Part shown: one piece after another, positions 33,384-45,707 of the stretch
Layout of the letters: every line of letters begins with the position of its first letter
How positions within the stretch are numbered: position 1 is the first letter of the stretch
DNA from: Acestrorhynchus altus
Lineage: Eukaryota > Chordata > Actinopteri > Characiformes > Acestrorhynchidae
Length of the DNA: 64,000 nucleotides
NCBI GenBank assembly: GCA_034509495.1
Contig: CM067506.1
Location: forward strand, 24,131,069 to 24,195,068
Direction: 5' to 3'
Notes under the pieces: model-generated
What the model saw: the letters and a program-made list of their open reading frames with translations, nothing else
The model's database searches: none
Told to the model about the DNA's origin: nothing
Translations under genes and position numbers: made by a program

Positions 33384-33893
33384 TTTGTCCAAATGTTTGT
33401 GGAATCCCCATCCAATCAATGCATTCAACTACGTTAAAATGCACCAATTGCTTATACAGATGTGCAAATGCACACACAGCTTGTCGAGTTCCTGTTCGAA
33501 AGTGCTGCCAATAGAATAAAACTCTATGGAGCAGATAAACATTAACCTATTGGCACTATGTCTAATACCAGGCATGGGCTTGAGTGGTATAAATCTACCC
33601 AGCACTGATCTGTGATGCAGTGGAACTATGTTCTTTGGAATGATGGTGTTCCATCCAGGAATTCTGGGATGAGTTGTTGCTGAGGTGGGATGGTCATCAG
33701 CCAACATCCAGACATCACCAACACTCTTGTTGCTTAATACAATAGAATTCTCACAGCAATACTCCAGAATCTATTAGGAAGCATTTCTGGAGAGCAGAAA
33801 GGCAGTAAATGCAGAATAAGTTCGTTTTTAATACTCTTGACTTTGGAAGCAACAATGAATAAGCAGGTCTCCCAATACTTTTGCCCATACCAT
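33384..33893. mobile_element. MITE-like dispersed repeat, family A, near full copy
   Basis: The left end TTGTCCAAATGTTTGTGGAA and the right end TCCCAATACTTTTGCCCATA are inverted relatives. The interior has GCACACACAGCTTGTCGAGT, TGGCACTATGTCTAATACCA and GAATGATGGTGTTCCATCC, shared with the copies at 7347, 44738 and 56062. No transposase frame. Confidence 0.72.
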
Positions 33894-34309
33894 GTATTTA
33901 GGAAGTTCTGTTAGCTAGAATAAAGGATAGAACAATGACATTACAATATCAATTACCTAAATAATGGTTCCCTCAGGGAAATTATGATTCCAGCAGCAAC
34001 ATCATTATAGTGCAAACAGAGTAATAATATAATAATCATATATATACAATATATAATGTAGAGAGTATATGAAAAGTCCAGTTGAAGAGGTTTTACTATT
34101 ATTGCATAGTCCAGTTGTGGTGGTCAAGTTACTGGTTACTGCCCCTTCCCATCCTCTGTCCTCTTCTTTAATTTTAGTGGATGTTCTACAACATTATATA
34201 CTTAATACATTAAAGCAATGTACTTTCCTAGTTGGAACTAAATTATTAAGGAGGATCATGAAGAGTTTATCACATCAAATCACATTCAAATAAAAAGTCA
34301 TAATTTTTG

Positions 34310-34312
34310 GTG

Positions 34313-34370
<58 letters not shown>

Positions 34371-34386
34371 CATGTGTGTGTGTGTG
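34310..34386. repeat. (GT)n microsatellite with interruptions
   Basis: GT run with GCGT, GTTT and GCAT interruptions. Confidence 0.96.
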
Positions 34387-36379
34387 CTTCCGTACATGGG
34401 TGCAACAAAAATAATACAAATAATCCAAATAAACAAAAAAGGATTTATATCCTAATGGAATGACAGATGATTGATTTTGATGAGGACATTAATATAAAGC
34501 AGGAATCTTGTGGAAATATTTTCAATATTTATTTGGCATCATGTTGCCTTTTGTACAATTACATGTAGTGCTTATTAAAAGTCATGCAGTGACAGTGCTG
34601 CCCACTGAACTTATTTTTTATTAAAAGAAGCTCATCTCAATAAAGCTCATAAACTACCAGAAACATTGAGGGGTAAAGAGTATGAGATCATTTGTGCTGC
34701 TATTGTCTCTTGTAATATTGTGGAAAAATCAGAAATAATTCAAATAATAATGTCATAATTTATTCTAAATAATGAAATTACAATAACAGACTAATTTAAT
34801 TCACTAAAACATCTTGCTCTTCCTGAATTAAAAGACCAATATCCCAGGATATGACTGAACAGACAGGACTGATTGCCAACCTAAATTTTCTTAAAACCCA
34901 CCACCAGAACCAGAAAATACTGCACAATGTGTCATGTGAATGTAAAATATAGTAAACATTTTTAAATAGTCTTGCTACAAAATAAATATATTAGTCTTCT
35001 ATCGAGAAATATTCCTCATGAATATCTGTTTTAATACATGTATTGAACACAATATTTTAGACATGACTTAAGCTGTAGCTCAGAACTGTACAATCAAACC
35101 TACGACGACCCTTCTGTCACTGTAAGCACCTTACTATATTTAGGTTGCCAATTACTGGACATCAGAGTCAGTATTCACTCACAAGATGATGCATTTTCAT
35201 TTTCTACCATCTAAAATCAAAGCATCACCCTTTTGGCTCTGTGGCACATTTAGAATAATTTCTCCCTCTAAATGCATTATTAAAATATCACAATTGGGAT
35301 GTAAAATCAAGAATCTGGCAACCCTATATTGGAAAACATGCTTATCATGATAGCACTGCAGTGTTTCTTGTTGCCACAGTAACCTGGCAGCTTTAAATCC
35401 ACATAGGTTTCCACCTGTTTAATAGAGTTTTACTATTGTAACTCTTCTCTGTTTCCTGCTATAGTTTTGGGTGATAAAACGCCCCCTTCTTCAGTTTCGA
35501 GAGGCAAACTCCCCAATGTTACCCCATAGTTAGAACATGAATCTTGTTGTTGGTATGTGCTGTGGACTGTATAGAGGAATACAATGTAATAGCAATCTTA
35601 AGTAAATACAAGAAACTTACAAAGCTATCAAATCATCATCAGTGTTTGTAACATGTGGCAACATTTACACAGTTACATCACCGTGTAACAATGACAAACA
35701 TTCAAACACAGCATTAGCTCGCTCCTGTATTTCTCCAGACTTAAATCAACCATGTCCACCTCCACCATCCCAGAGTCTGCAGAAGAGCTGGCCTTTATAG
35801 GGAGGAGGCATGCCAGCAGTGGTGCTATAACAGCTGTACATAGAAATCTGGGGCTAAAAACATGGACAGGTGGAAATTAGAACTGCTTGATGCAGACATT
35901 CAAGTTACATTTTTACTTCCCAGAGTCCTCATATCATGCAAAAATAGATTTTCTGTGCTTCACTAAAACAAAATAATTTGATGCAGTATGTAAACACTGT
36001 TGCATATACCAGTCTATATAGTATAATTATCAAATCTATGCTTCAAATGCAACCCATTTCAAAATCTGTTTTTAATTTCATGAAAACCAACTCATTTACC
36101 TTCATCATGTTATAAGGGCAGTTAATACCGCTGACATTGTACCATATTTAAACATATGTATGTTTGCTCTACATTTTAAGTACATTGAGTATGTAGAGGT
36201 GATATAACTAAATGCATGAAAAATATGTCTATTGAAAAATGAAAAATAAAATGTCTTCTATTTTAAATTAAATTATTTGCAAAATATAATTAATAGAAAT
36301 GTAATTTCTTGTGAGGAAACAGTTAGGAGCCTCTATGCTCTAATAGCTGGTATTTCCTCTTTTGGCTGAAACAATGTGA

Positions 36380-36690
36380 ATTATATGTTCCCCATAACCA
36401 CATACTAGTCTCTGGAAGAAATATTTTCCAAATCCTCCATGTGGAATTCTTTCAGCTAGGTGAAATTTCAGCATCAGTCTTTGTACAGATGGTCTTACAT
36501 TTTCTTCAAGATAAAAAATTCATAGTGGTTTGTGAGATTGAGCTCAACAGTTCCTGCTGTAGCAAAGCAACCCCAAACCATGACACCACCTTCACGCTTC
36601 ACAGTTGGTATGAGGTTATATATTATTGGTATAAGGTTTAAATAAGACAGCGTCCTCCAAAGTCCTCTGCAACAATGGTCCACTCACTGC
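36380..36690 (-). mobile_element. Tc1-like transposase relic
   Basis: Minus-strand translation (36495-36683) includes NLIPTVKREGGVMVWGCFAT, the Tc1 transposase segment leading into the second catalytic Asp region. Flanking phrases such as TGACACCACCTTCACGCTTC fit the same family. Only about 300 bp remain. Confidence 0.75.
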
Positions 36691-38153
36691 AGCTAAATCA
36701 AGTTATAAGGAAAATTTTACATTGGATGACTTTTTTTTGCTCGTTACATGACATCCAATCATATACAGTATATCAATCTGAAAAGTGTGATAAAAGCAGT
36801 CTATTCAAATCTAAGCAATACATCAAGGTCGGAAAATGTCACATACAAATGAATCCTGACAATTTTAGTTAAATACAAGGAATAATATATGACATGTTGT
36901 TGAGAAATTCAATGGGATTGTTATTTCAGCTTGTCAACATTAACACCAGTAGTTAGTGAAACTCACCAGTTTCATTGTTGAGAAGAGTCTCAAACACAAT
37001 TCGACAGTGTGTGAGCTATTGATGGGTGTTATTTTAGCCCTCCCATCCAATATCATGAGCAGCCATTACAGGTAATAAACCTCATTTCACAACAATGTTG
37101 ATTTAAGACAATGTAAATAAGCATACTCTGATTTCTATTCAGTTAATTCTTTTAATAACAATGACTACTGCTGTACTCTGATGTCACTTCTTTGACCTTG
37201 CCAGGGAACGAGAAAAAGCTCCAAATGATTCTGGTAAAAGTGTTTAGTAGTATAATAAATCATTGTTCCAAAAAATACTGAAATACTGCTTTATCAACAT
37301 TACAAATCATGTTTCTACAGATGACTCAATTTCCTCACCTGTCTTTTTGGGAATATGCTTTTTGTGCACTTTCAGTGTTGCTGAAGACGCATAATCCACA
37401 GCCTGGCGCAAACACGCACAAGCACAGGGCTTTGATTCTCAGCTATGGAAATAAGGCAGATGTCAATTAGATAATTTAAGCTTTAATAATATTAAGGACA
37501 TGAAGACAGAACTGGAGAAATGCTCTCTGGGCTCTTCTACTCACTGACATCTTGCAGAGATTTCTGTGGTGACAACAGTAAAGACCACACACTCACAGAA
37601 CATGTTCATCCACTCATACACACAGGGTGGAGATGAGCTTGAATTTTTCGCTGGGAGCATCAGAGCACAGCACATTGCAAGAGTTATCCTTGAAATGAGA
37701 GAGCAGTATAGTCAGATGAGCAAGGCAGCGGCAGAACAAAATACATAACTGCGGGCGGACTCCGTCATGCATGAGTAGGAGATATGAGTAGATGATATGA
37801 AAAGTGCACCTTCTCTCCACTCTGAGTTCAACATTTCTGCTATTGACTGATGTGGAAATATATCTCATAGAAGCTGTAGTTGCAGCAGTGATTTCACATG
37901 ATGTAATTTTATATTTTTTTATGTAAAATATAATTTTTTTTTATTTTTTATAATAAAAATATATATTTTTATATTTAAGTTATTTGATTTCAATTATCCC
38001 CTCTGTTTCAACCTAACAAATGCATTTTCCTTTGTAAGTAGAGGTGTTTTCATCATAATTTTATCATATCAAAAACACAAGTCAAATGTGCAGAGGCAAG
38101 TATTGTATTACTTTAAAATAAAACAGCTTTGAGGCTCCATGTGGCAAAGTGGT

Positions 38154-38800
38154 CTAAGATAAGATAAGATAAGATAATCCTTTATTAGTCCTGCAGTGGG
38201 GAGATTCACAACATAGCAGCAGCATGGGAATTCCAAGGCATGCAGTACATGAACAGATAAAGTATAGTATAGACAGTATACTATCCACATTATAAATAAT
38301 AATGTAAAAATATGTACAGATACATTACAGATAATTGCATGTGGGGAGCTGGAAGAAGTATTGCACATTATGTTGTACTGGAAAACTCCAATGTGTGGAG
38401 TTAAGTGTGTGTCTGTGGTCTGCTGAGAGCAGTGCTGGTTATACAGTCTAACAGCAACAGGGAGGAAGGACCTGTGATACCGCTCCTTCATACACTTAGG
38501 GTGAAGCAGCCTGTCACTGAACGTGCTGGAGTCTCATGGATGGGCTGGGAGTCGTTGTCCAGCATGGATGCCAGCTTGGCTAACATCCTTCTGTCTCCCA
38601 CGACCTGCACTGGGTCTAAGGGGCTTCCCAAGACAGAACCAGCCGTCTTAATGAGTTTGTTCAGTCACTTCCTGTCTGTTAACAAAATACTGCTGCCCCA
38701 GCAGACCACACCATAAAAGATGGTAGATGCCACCACTGTATCAAAGAATGTCCTCAGGAGTCCTCACTGCACTCCAAATCATCTCAGTAGGTGGAGTCTG
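38154..38800 (-). mobile_element. 5'-truncated Rex1/L2-like LINE, 3' end
   Basis: Minus-strand translation gives the C-terminal end of a non-LTR reverse transcriptase: FDTVVASTIFYGVVCWGSSI, then LNKLIKTAGSVLGSPLDPVQ, RRMLAKLASMLDND, then, after a frameshift, MKERYHRSFLPVAVRLYN. This order is the usual tail of Rex1/L2-type fish LINEs. An in-frame stop follows LLTDRK. The 3' UTR ends with GACTAATAAAGGATTATCTT and a (TCTTA)n tail at 38154-38175 (minus strand). The copy is dead and truncated. Confidence 0.82.
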
Positions 38801-38934
38801 CTCTGTCCTCTTTTTCTAAAGTGCAGTGGTGACTAGTCTAGTGGCAGTGGTTTTTACTGAACACCCAGCTACTTTCTCAATGTCGGGTGGAAGGGTCTGT
38901 CTGCACCTGCTGAAATCCACCACCGGGTGGATCC

Positions 38935-39240
38935 AGATGTGCTAGCACTAATGCACTAGTACTATGATCTGATGATTGCAGGTATGAATATGGGGTCATG
39001 TTGTTTTCAAAATTGGCCACATTCTCTCTGGGTGGGTAGATGCACTCTCTCTCCACAGCATACCCAGTGTGAAGCTGGACAGCACAGGCTTCTGTTAGCC
39101 ACTGTTTCAGAACTGAGTGTGTTGACTGACTTCACAAGTATCAAAGGAAGCATGTGCTTGTCTTCTCCCTCCTAGTGTTGTGAGCATCATATGTGATAGA
39201 CGGAACATCCTAATGGGGTTTGGTAATTGGCACTTCCACC
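38935..39240 (+). repeat. tRNA-like SINE remnant, family S, copy 3
   Basis: It contains TGCACTAGTACTATGATCTG, a degraded B-box (GGTATGAATATGGGG), and the shared body CATTCTCTCTGGGTGGGTAG, GCATGTGCTTGTCTTC and TCCTAGTGTTGTGAGCAT. It lies immediately upstream of an AT microsatellite. Confidence 0.6.
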
Positions 39241-39242
39241 CC

Positions 39243-39370
<128 letters not shown>

Positions 39371-40389
39371 ATAAATATATGAAAACTATAAAGGTAAAAC
39401 AGGTAATTCAAATCTATATCAAATATACTTGAAAGTTTAGAATATAATGCACAACTTATAATGTGACCTCTACTGGAAGTCAAGTCTAAGTCAAATGTAC
39501 AACAAAAAAATCATAATGGCAACACAAAAATCTGAGGAAAGACTATTAAATTCCTTTTGGATAAAAAGAATTACTGAGTGAACCAGAATTGATCATCCTG
39601 ATCTTAATAATGTGCTGTTGTGGCTGAATGTAATCATTCATGCAAACCTTGTATCCTAAAAATGAAAACTTGACAGAAGAAAGAAATAAATGCAAATATA
39701 TCCACCACAAAGTCTATCCATCTACTAGTCCATCTCAAAATATTGAATATTGTAAAAAAAAGTTTTTCCATAATTTTATTCAAAAATGAAAGTCATATAG
39801 CTTATATTCATTACATTTAAAGTGATATCTTTCAAGCTTTTTGTTTTAAAGTTGATACAGTAGTTAGTAATCTATTCAAATTCTGAGATGTAGTGACATT
39901 AAACTTTGTAAAGGTCTTCATTATATCGTACCATATTATGATACATTTACTTTCTGAGATATTAATTTTAGTCATGTTGCCCATCCCTAACCTATGAGAT
40001 GTTAATCATAATTCAAATTTGATGAGTTCATGCATTATATTTGTACAGTATAGAATGTACTGTAGCTGACACTCCCCAATGATGTCATTTCAAATCAAAA
40101 TACAGAATATAAAGTAAAAGGAAAACAGTAAGTTATTGCATTAAAATTAATAACCTGCCCAGTATATAACTTATTTTAGTGACCAACATAAGTTGAAAAG
40201 GTAGCCTCCAGCATCTCATCCATAGAAATTGATTAGAATTGAAATGAAATCTACTGAGATTTTTCAGCAGTGCTTAAACTGCATTTTGCTACAGATATTA
40301 CTGTCGCAGCAGGGCAGAAAGATGATTCAGAATAGTCTTCCAATTTCTCTGCATCCATCCTCCCTTTTTCCTTTCTTTCTGCTGAAAAC

Positions 40390-40710
40390 AGGCATCATGG
40401 CAAACGGAGGTGCTGACTGTAAACGTGCATTTTGCTAAAGTGGCCTTGGTACTGCAACCAAGAGGGGACAGAAACCGCTTAATTAATGACATGATTCGCA
40501 CGCTACAAACGCAGCTCACCGCACCCGTCTCCAATCAGACACTGTGCCCAATTAGGCCAGGATTCAATTAATGCTTATTCACACGTCCCTGACTGCATTA
40601 GTCACATCAGAGTGTGCTTGCTTCAGCTCAGCCCAGAGCTCACTTCTCCGAGCTGTAACAGATTTGCAAATCACATTAGAAGAGACAGACCATGCATTCC
40701 AGGGCAAAAC
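40390..40710. promoter_or_regulatory. Candidate conserved non-coding element
   Basis: A repeat-free 320-bp stretch of balanced composition, dense in homeodomain-like TTAATTAATGAC and CAATTAATGC sites. It also has CCAATCAG, GCCCAATTAGG and a palindromic ATTTGCAAAT octamer-like site near 40660. This density of tissue-enhancer motifs resembles vertebrate intronic enhancers. Function is inferred only. Confidence 0.3.
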
Positions 40711-40972
40711 AAGGTTTCTAATAATATACATTCACAATTTATACAAGCTAAAAAAACTACAACAACAAAACAAACAAAAACAAACATACAACAACAACAA
40801 CAAAACACAGAACACAAAGTGTGTGAGTTAGCCCATCTGGCTGGGGCTCTTAGCCTATTGGTTGGGGAATAGAAGAAATAGGAGGTCAGTCGAGAAATGA
40901 CTTTCCTGCTAACATAGAAAGATTCAGTAAAAGTAATGAGTAACTTACGGTAAATTAATTTTCACAGTCAAA

Positions 40973-41076
<104 letters not shown>

Positions 41077-41167
41077 GCAGGAGGGATAAGAATATTTGAT
41101 GACACACACAGCCCTCTTCAAATCCCTGACTTTTAAATCTATGCTGGATCAAGCTGGATTTTCCTGC

Positions 41168-41168
<1 letters not shown>

Positions 41169-41201
<33 letters not shown>
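41169..41201. repeat. (CTG)11 triplet repeat
   Basis: Eleven perfect CTG units on the plus strand, CAG on the slc24a3 sense strand. No reading frame supports a coding role. Confidence 0.97.
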
Positions 41202-41202
<1 letters not shown>

Positions 41203-42479
41203 GACTGCGAATCTGAGAAACAACAGAGATGCCAGTCCATGCTGATTATATAAGAGACTGAATATTATATAATTCAGACTTCTTTTTAAAATAATTCATC
41301 CAATCCCACATCATTAAACAGACTCCAAGAGATAAGGCTTTTTAAGAACAATGCACAACAAAACTGCTCTAATCTACATGTCACTGTATGGTGAACAGAT
41401 GTTGGTTTTACCTTTTTTCCACTCTAAAAAACCAAACGTGTGTAGCAGAATGGAGGGGTGACTTAGCGGCAAGCCGTAAGATTAAACGAGCGCCAGGCTT
41501 TGGCTTACAAGGTTCGGCCACGGGCCCTGGGATGAAACTGCACAATGGGAATGAATGACGAGCCTGCTCTCAGTTTGCCTTCAAAGCTCTGATAATACAA
41601 AATAGTGCAATGACACTGCTGGAGTATGGGATCTCACAGTCCTAGAACAATACCAGCAATGCAACTACAAAAGCAAGCTAAGATTTCCATTTTAATTAAA
41701 TTGAACCTCTACAATGGTGCATATTTGCTTATTAACACTAAGGCACTTTTTCCTCTACTCAGCATCTCTTTTATGGACTTACTGGTTTAAATTCCGAGGG
41801 ATGCAAAATATGTCTTCTAGAGAACGTTTTGGGGAATAAGTACTGTGGGCTGCTGAAGTAAAATTAAATTAATGCCTTGCCAACAGTGAAAACATGGTGG
41901 TGGGTCTAACCTGATCCATGGTTGTCTTGCTGGTATTTACAATAAAACAGGATTATGGAGGAATAGACTTGCATAACACCAGAAAGTCCTGAGGCAAATG
42001 CATGTCTACACACAGTGCACTTGATACTGCACGAGATGCAATTAACTACACATTCCAGACTGAGAAAGGTATTTCCATGGCTACTTCATTTTCACCATGT
42101 TGAAATTAAACCCTTAATTTTAGTGCACCCATCGTTTGGAGATTGGGTTTCACAGGTGTTTATGATTGCTCATATACGTTCCATTGCTTCATTATTGCAT
42201 GGATATGATACCTAGGGTTGCTTCTAAGCTCCCAAACACATTTGAGTCTGTGAAGCGTATTGCTCAATATGAGCTAATCCTGTGTCAGTGAGTCAAAGAA
42301 GCTACTACAAGGCTGAAAAACAAGAATAAAGGAACTTAGTCCAAGCAAGACTCCACTGCTGATGACAGAACAATGTCAATCATCAGAAAACTTTCAACCT
42401 AAACTAAACAGAAATACAGAGATTATACAGATTATACACATACAATATAAGATGTAAACAGACTAGTCAGATTACTGTT

Positions 42480-42535
42480 AATTATAATAGAGTCTGGAAA
42501 AAGGTCTGGTCAGATGAGACCCAAGATTAACGAGT
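42480..42535 (+). mobile_element. Tiny Tc1-like fragment
   Basis: GGTCTGGTCAGATGAGACCC encodes the WSDET segment holding the first catalytic Asp of Tc1 transposases. Nothing else of the element remains. Confidence 0.4.
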
Positions 42536-42582
42536 ATCAGATGACTGCTTATTGTAACCATCACTGATATATATATATATAT

Positions 42583-42765
42583 AACTTTTTATTAGTCCTA
42601 TATTGGGGAAATTCACATTATTACAGCAAAGGGATTCATAAGAAAATGTAAATAGATACAGAGAAATACATAGTAGTATATACAATATACAGTATAAATC
42701 TGTAAATAATAAAATTTATTATAATAAATATTGTACATTGTTGTGTTATATTGGAAAATAATATG
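42583..42765 (-). mobile_element. LINE 3' UTR fragment
   Basis: The phrases TTTATTAGTCCTATATTGGG, TACAGCAAAGGGATTCATA and TAAATAATAAAATTTATT parallel the 3' UTR of the LINE at 38154-38800, in the same orientation. Only the non-coding tail is left. Confidence 0.6.
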
Positions 42766-42775
42766 TATAATGTAT

Positions 42776-42776
<1 letters not shown>

Positions 42777-42818
<42 letters not shown>

Positions 42819-42830
42819 GTGTGTGTGCGT
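42777..42830. repeat. (GT)n microsatellite
   Basis: GT run with two GCGT interruptions. Confidence 0.96.
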
Positions 42831-44737
42831 AAGTAACATGCATGGCTGGGAGAATGGTTCGGTTATGCCAGCTGGGAGATAAAGATGACCTGAGCTTACA
42901 CTATAGAGTGCCTTCTTCTCTAATCCCCACACAGATGATATGCCATGTCATATTGCTGGGCCGAATGGCTGGTGGACCATTCACATATGAATGCTTTAGT
43001 TGTGTATGGTACATTAGGTGTATCAAGCGACCAAGGACATGCTGTAGGATAATATAAAAGGTATAGTCAGCTACATGTGAAAAAACAGGACAGTGTTTAT
43101 GGACTGGAATCCATTCCATACCAGGCGTGTAAAAAAGAACAACTTGGGGAAAAAGCATACATGCAATGTTAATGTGTGTACATGCATGTGCTGGAGCGGA
43201 ACAGGGAACACTGTCCTCATTTAACGAGTCACTGCACTATCCCTGCTTCCTCAGAACAAACACAAACATTTTCCCCTGAAAATCACCACAATACGAACCT
43301 CTCTGTCTCTACTTTATGTCTGCTGGGCCAGTCAAGCAGACAAGGAACTGCCCTGGCCCTTTAAATCTCCACCTTTCCATGCTCCTGAAAACACTTACAA
43401 ACACTCACATATGGTTGCATTTATGTTTTTTTGCCACAAGTGTGTAAAAACAACTGGGTGGCACATTACCTAATGCATCAAACATTTGTCTGATGGAAGA
43501 AGGGACTGAAGGAATAGACTGAAAAGGAAAGGCTGAGGTAATGAATCTATGACAAAAATCCTAATAACTTTTTTGAATGAAAACCAAGTCTTCTGTAAAG
43601 TGTCACATGTACAGTAAGAGGGACAGCAACTAGGTCTAATCTTTGTACAGTGCAATAAATGTGTTTCCTGTCATTTTCCCAAAGTAGAGACACACCACAT
43701 ACAGTTGGGGAGATGGTAGAACAAAGAAAGGATTACTTGGTTATTCAGTCATGGTTTGCTTCACATTCATTTCAGCTTCAGCTAAGCTTTGCACGCCCTG
43801 TTGCTATCTTGCCAGTGGCTTCCAGCTTAAGCTCCCAAATTTTACGACAAGACCAACATCTACCCACTTTTCTGGTCTTTTTTACTATCAATTTGGAAGT
43901 GCCAATTACTCAACTATTTGGGAGAATGGCTGAGTGAAACAGACTGCGGGTCTCGCATTATCATGGTACTGAGCATTGCATTATCACATACGATCACATA
44001 CAGCACTCTTTTAAACCGCTGCTCTTATATCACTGCTAGGCAGCCAGGGCTGGGCAAACATTGCACTGTGTGTAATGTGGGAGAGAGCCCCATCTACCCA
44101 CCCTGCTCATAATGCTAGCATATTAGATGGCTGAGCCACTCTGAGATCTGTTCTTTTATAAAACAAATAAAATGAACTCCCTAATTGTGATTTACTGGGC
44201 ACTAATTTTTATTAGTGCAATGTTTAATAAGTTAATTATAAAACGTTGCCTAGTAGGTTTTTGCGGGACTTTTTCTGTTCACAATTAGTATGTAAAGACA
44301 TGCACTCGAGTTAGGGACTTGAGTCTGAGTCGCACTTAAGTCGCATACAACTAGACTTCAGAGTAGCAACAGTGAACAGTAAGAGTCATTCCATTATCCA
44401 GGGTGTGAGAAAGGTACAGGAAGAGGGACACAGGCACTTTTCTTGTGACTCATCACAACATCTGACAGTGCGAGCACTGGTGGACAGCGCCAAATGAAAA
44501 CCAAGCAGGGCAGCATAGTTTCACTCAGAGCGTCATATGCGTCAGCCTATACAGTGGGAAGTGGCAACATTCAATATATGTGGGAAGCAAATTGAAGACC
44601 CTGGATCGACCATGTCGAACTTCATAAAGTTTCTGAAACACAGGGTTGTTTAGTTTAAGTGCTTAACTGCTTAGCTGCCATTTCAGCTACGTCATTCCAA
44701 TATGGCTCTTTCCCATCTCTTTACCTGGATTTGATTT

Positions 44738-44910
44738 ACACTATATCGATGTTCAAATGCTTATGGACACATCTTTTAATGAATGCATTCAGCTACTTTA
44801 AGTTGCTGACACAAAGCTTGTCTAACCTGTGTGGCAATGTAGAATAGAACTCAGATAGGAAAAGATAATCGTGAACCTACTGCCTACTGCCAGTGTAAAT
44901 CCTCACAGCA
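44738..44910. mobile_element. MITE-like dispersed repeat, family A, left fragment
   Basis: It begins ACACTATATCGATGTTCAAA and continues with TAATGAATGCATTCAGCTAC and ACACAAAGCTTGTCTAACC, as in the other family A copies. The right end is lost, replaced by a CA/TA microsatellite. Confidence 0.62.
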
Positions 44911-44911
44911 A

Positions 44912-44912
<1 letters not shown>

Positions 44913-44980
<68 letters not shown>
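44913..44980. repeat. (CA)n(TA)n microsatellite
   Basis: CA run of about 50 bp passing into a TA run. It is flanked by degenerate GACTTGAG/GACTTGACT phrases (44310-44350, 44981-45010) of another dispersed repeat. Confidence 0.96.
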
Positions 44981-45707
44981 CGACTTGACTTAGGCTTGCT
45001 TAAAGACTGGTAACCTGATTCTGACTTAAATCACATGCACCAAGGGTTGTGCATTATATTGATATTGATATTGATATTACCAGGGATACGGACTGAGGCA
45101 ATATCGTGTATATTGTATATAATTCCACTGATCTAAACAGAACAGGAATAAAAGAGCTACTAAGAACACGGAGAACAGCAAGCTCATTCATCATCTGTCC
45201 ATTTACCTACTTTCAAACCAAACAAAAGGCAGAATTAGAACTGAAGAGACCTTGCAGAGAGAGTTTAGCTTCTGAAAAGTGGCAAGAGCTTTGTGACTTG
45301 AAAATATTTAAAAACGAAGTAAACGTCTCTGTGTTCTTGCTGAGCAGGTAGGATATTCCAGACTATGAATAATGTGTATTTTGTTACCTATAACCCTCAC
45401 AAATTGTTACCACTGTCACTGTCTATTTCCATAAGACAGCATTGAGAGTCAATCTGTTAGAACAATGTGTTCTAGCATAATTTCTCTCTACTTTGTGACC
45501 GTATTTAATCATAAATGAACAAAACAATCTGCTCAAAAACACTGAATACAGTTTCACATTTCAATTTATTTACATTAACCTGAATTAAAAGTTAAATTGC
45601 TTTTACCAGTTATTGCTGTAGCTACAATTACTCTGTAAGTACATTAAATACACTACAAATGACAACATTAGCTTTAGCTCCGAAGACCTTTTGACCTTTG
45701 GCTTTTG

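Noticed and set aside
38108..38491. 127-codon minus-strand frame as a host gene
   Set aside because: Its first 20 or so residues are the C-terminus of a LINE reverse transcriptase and the rest is LINE 3' UTR read through.
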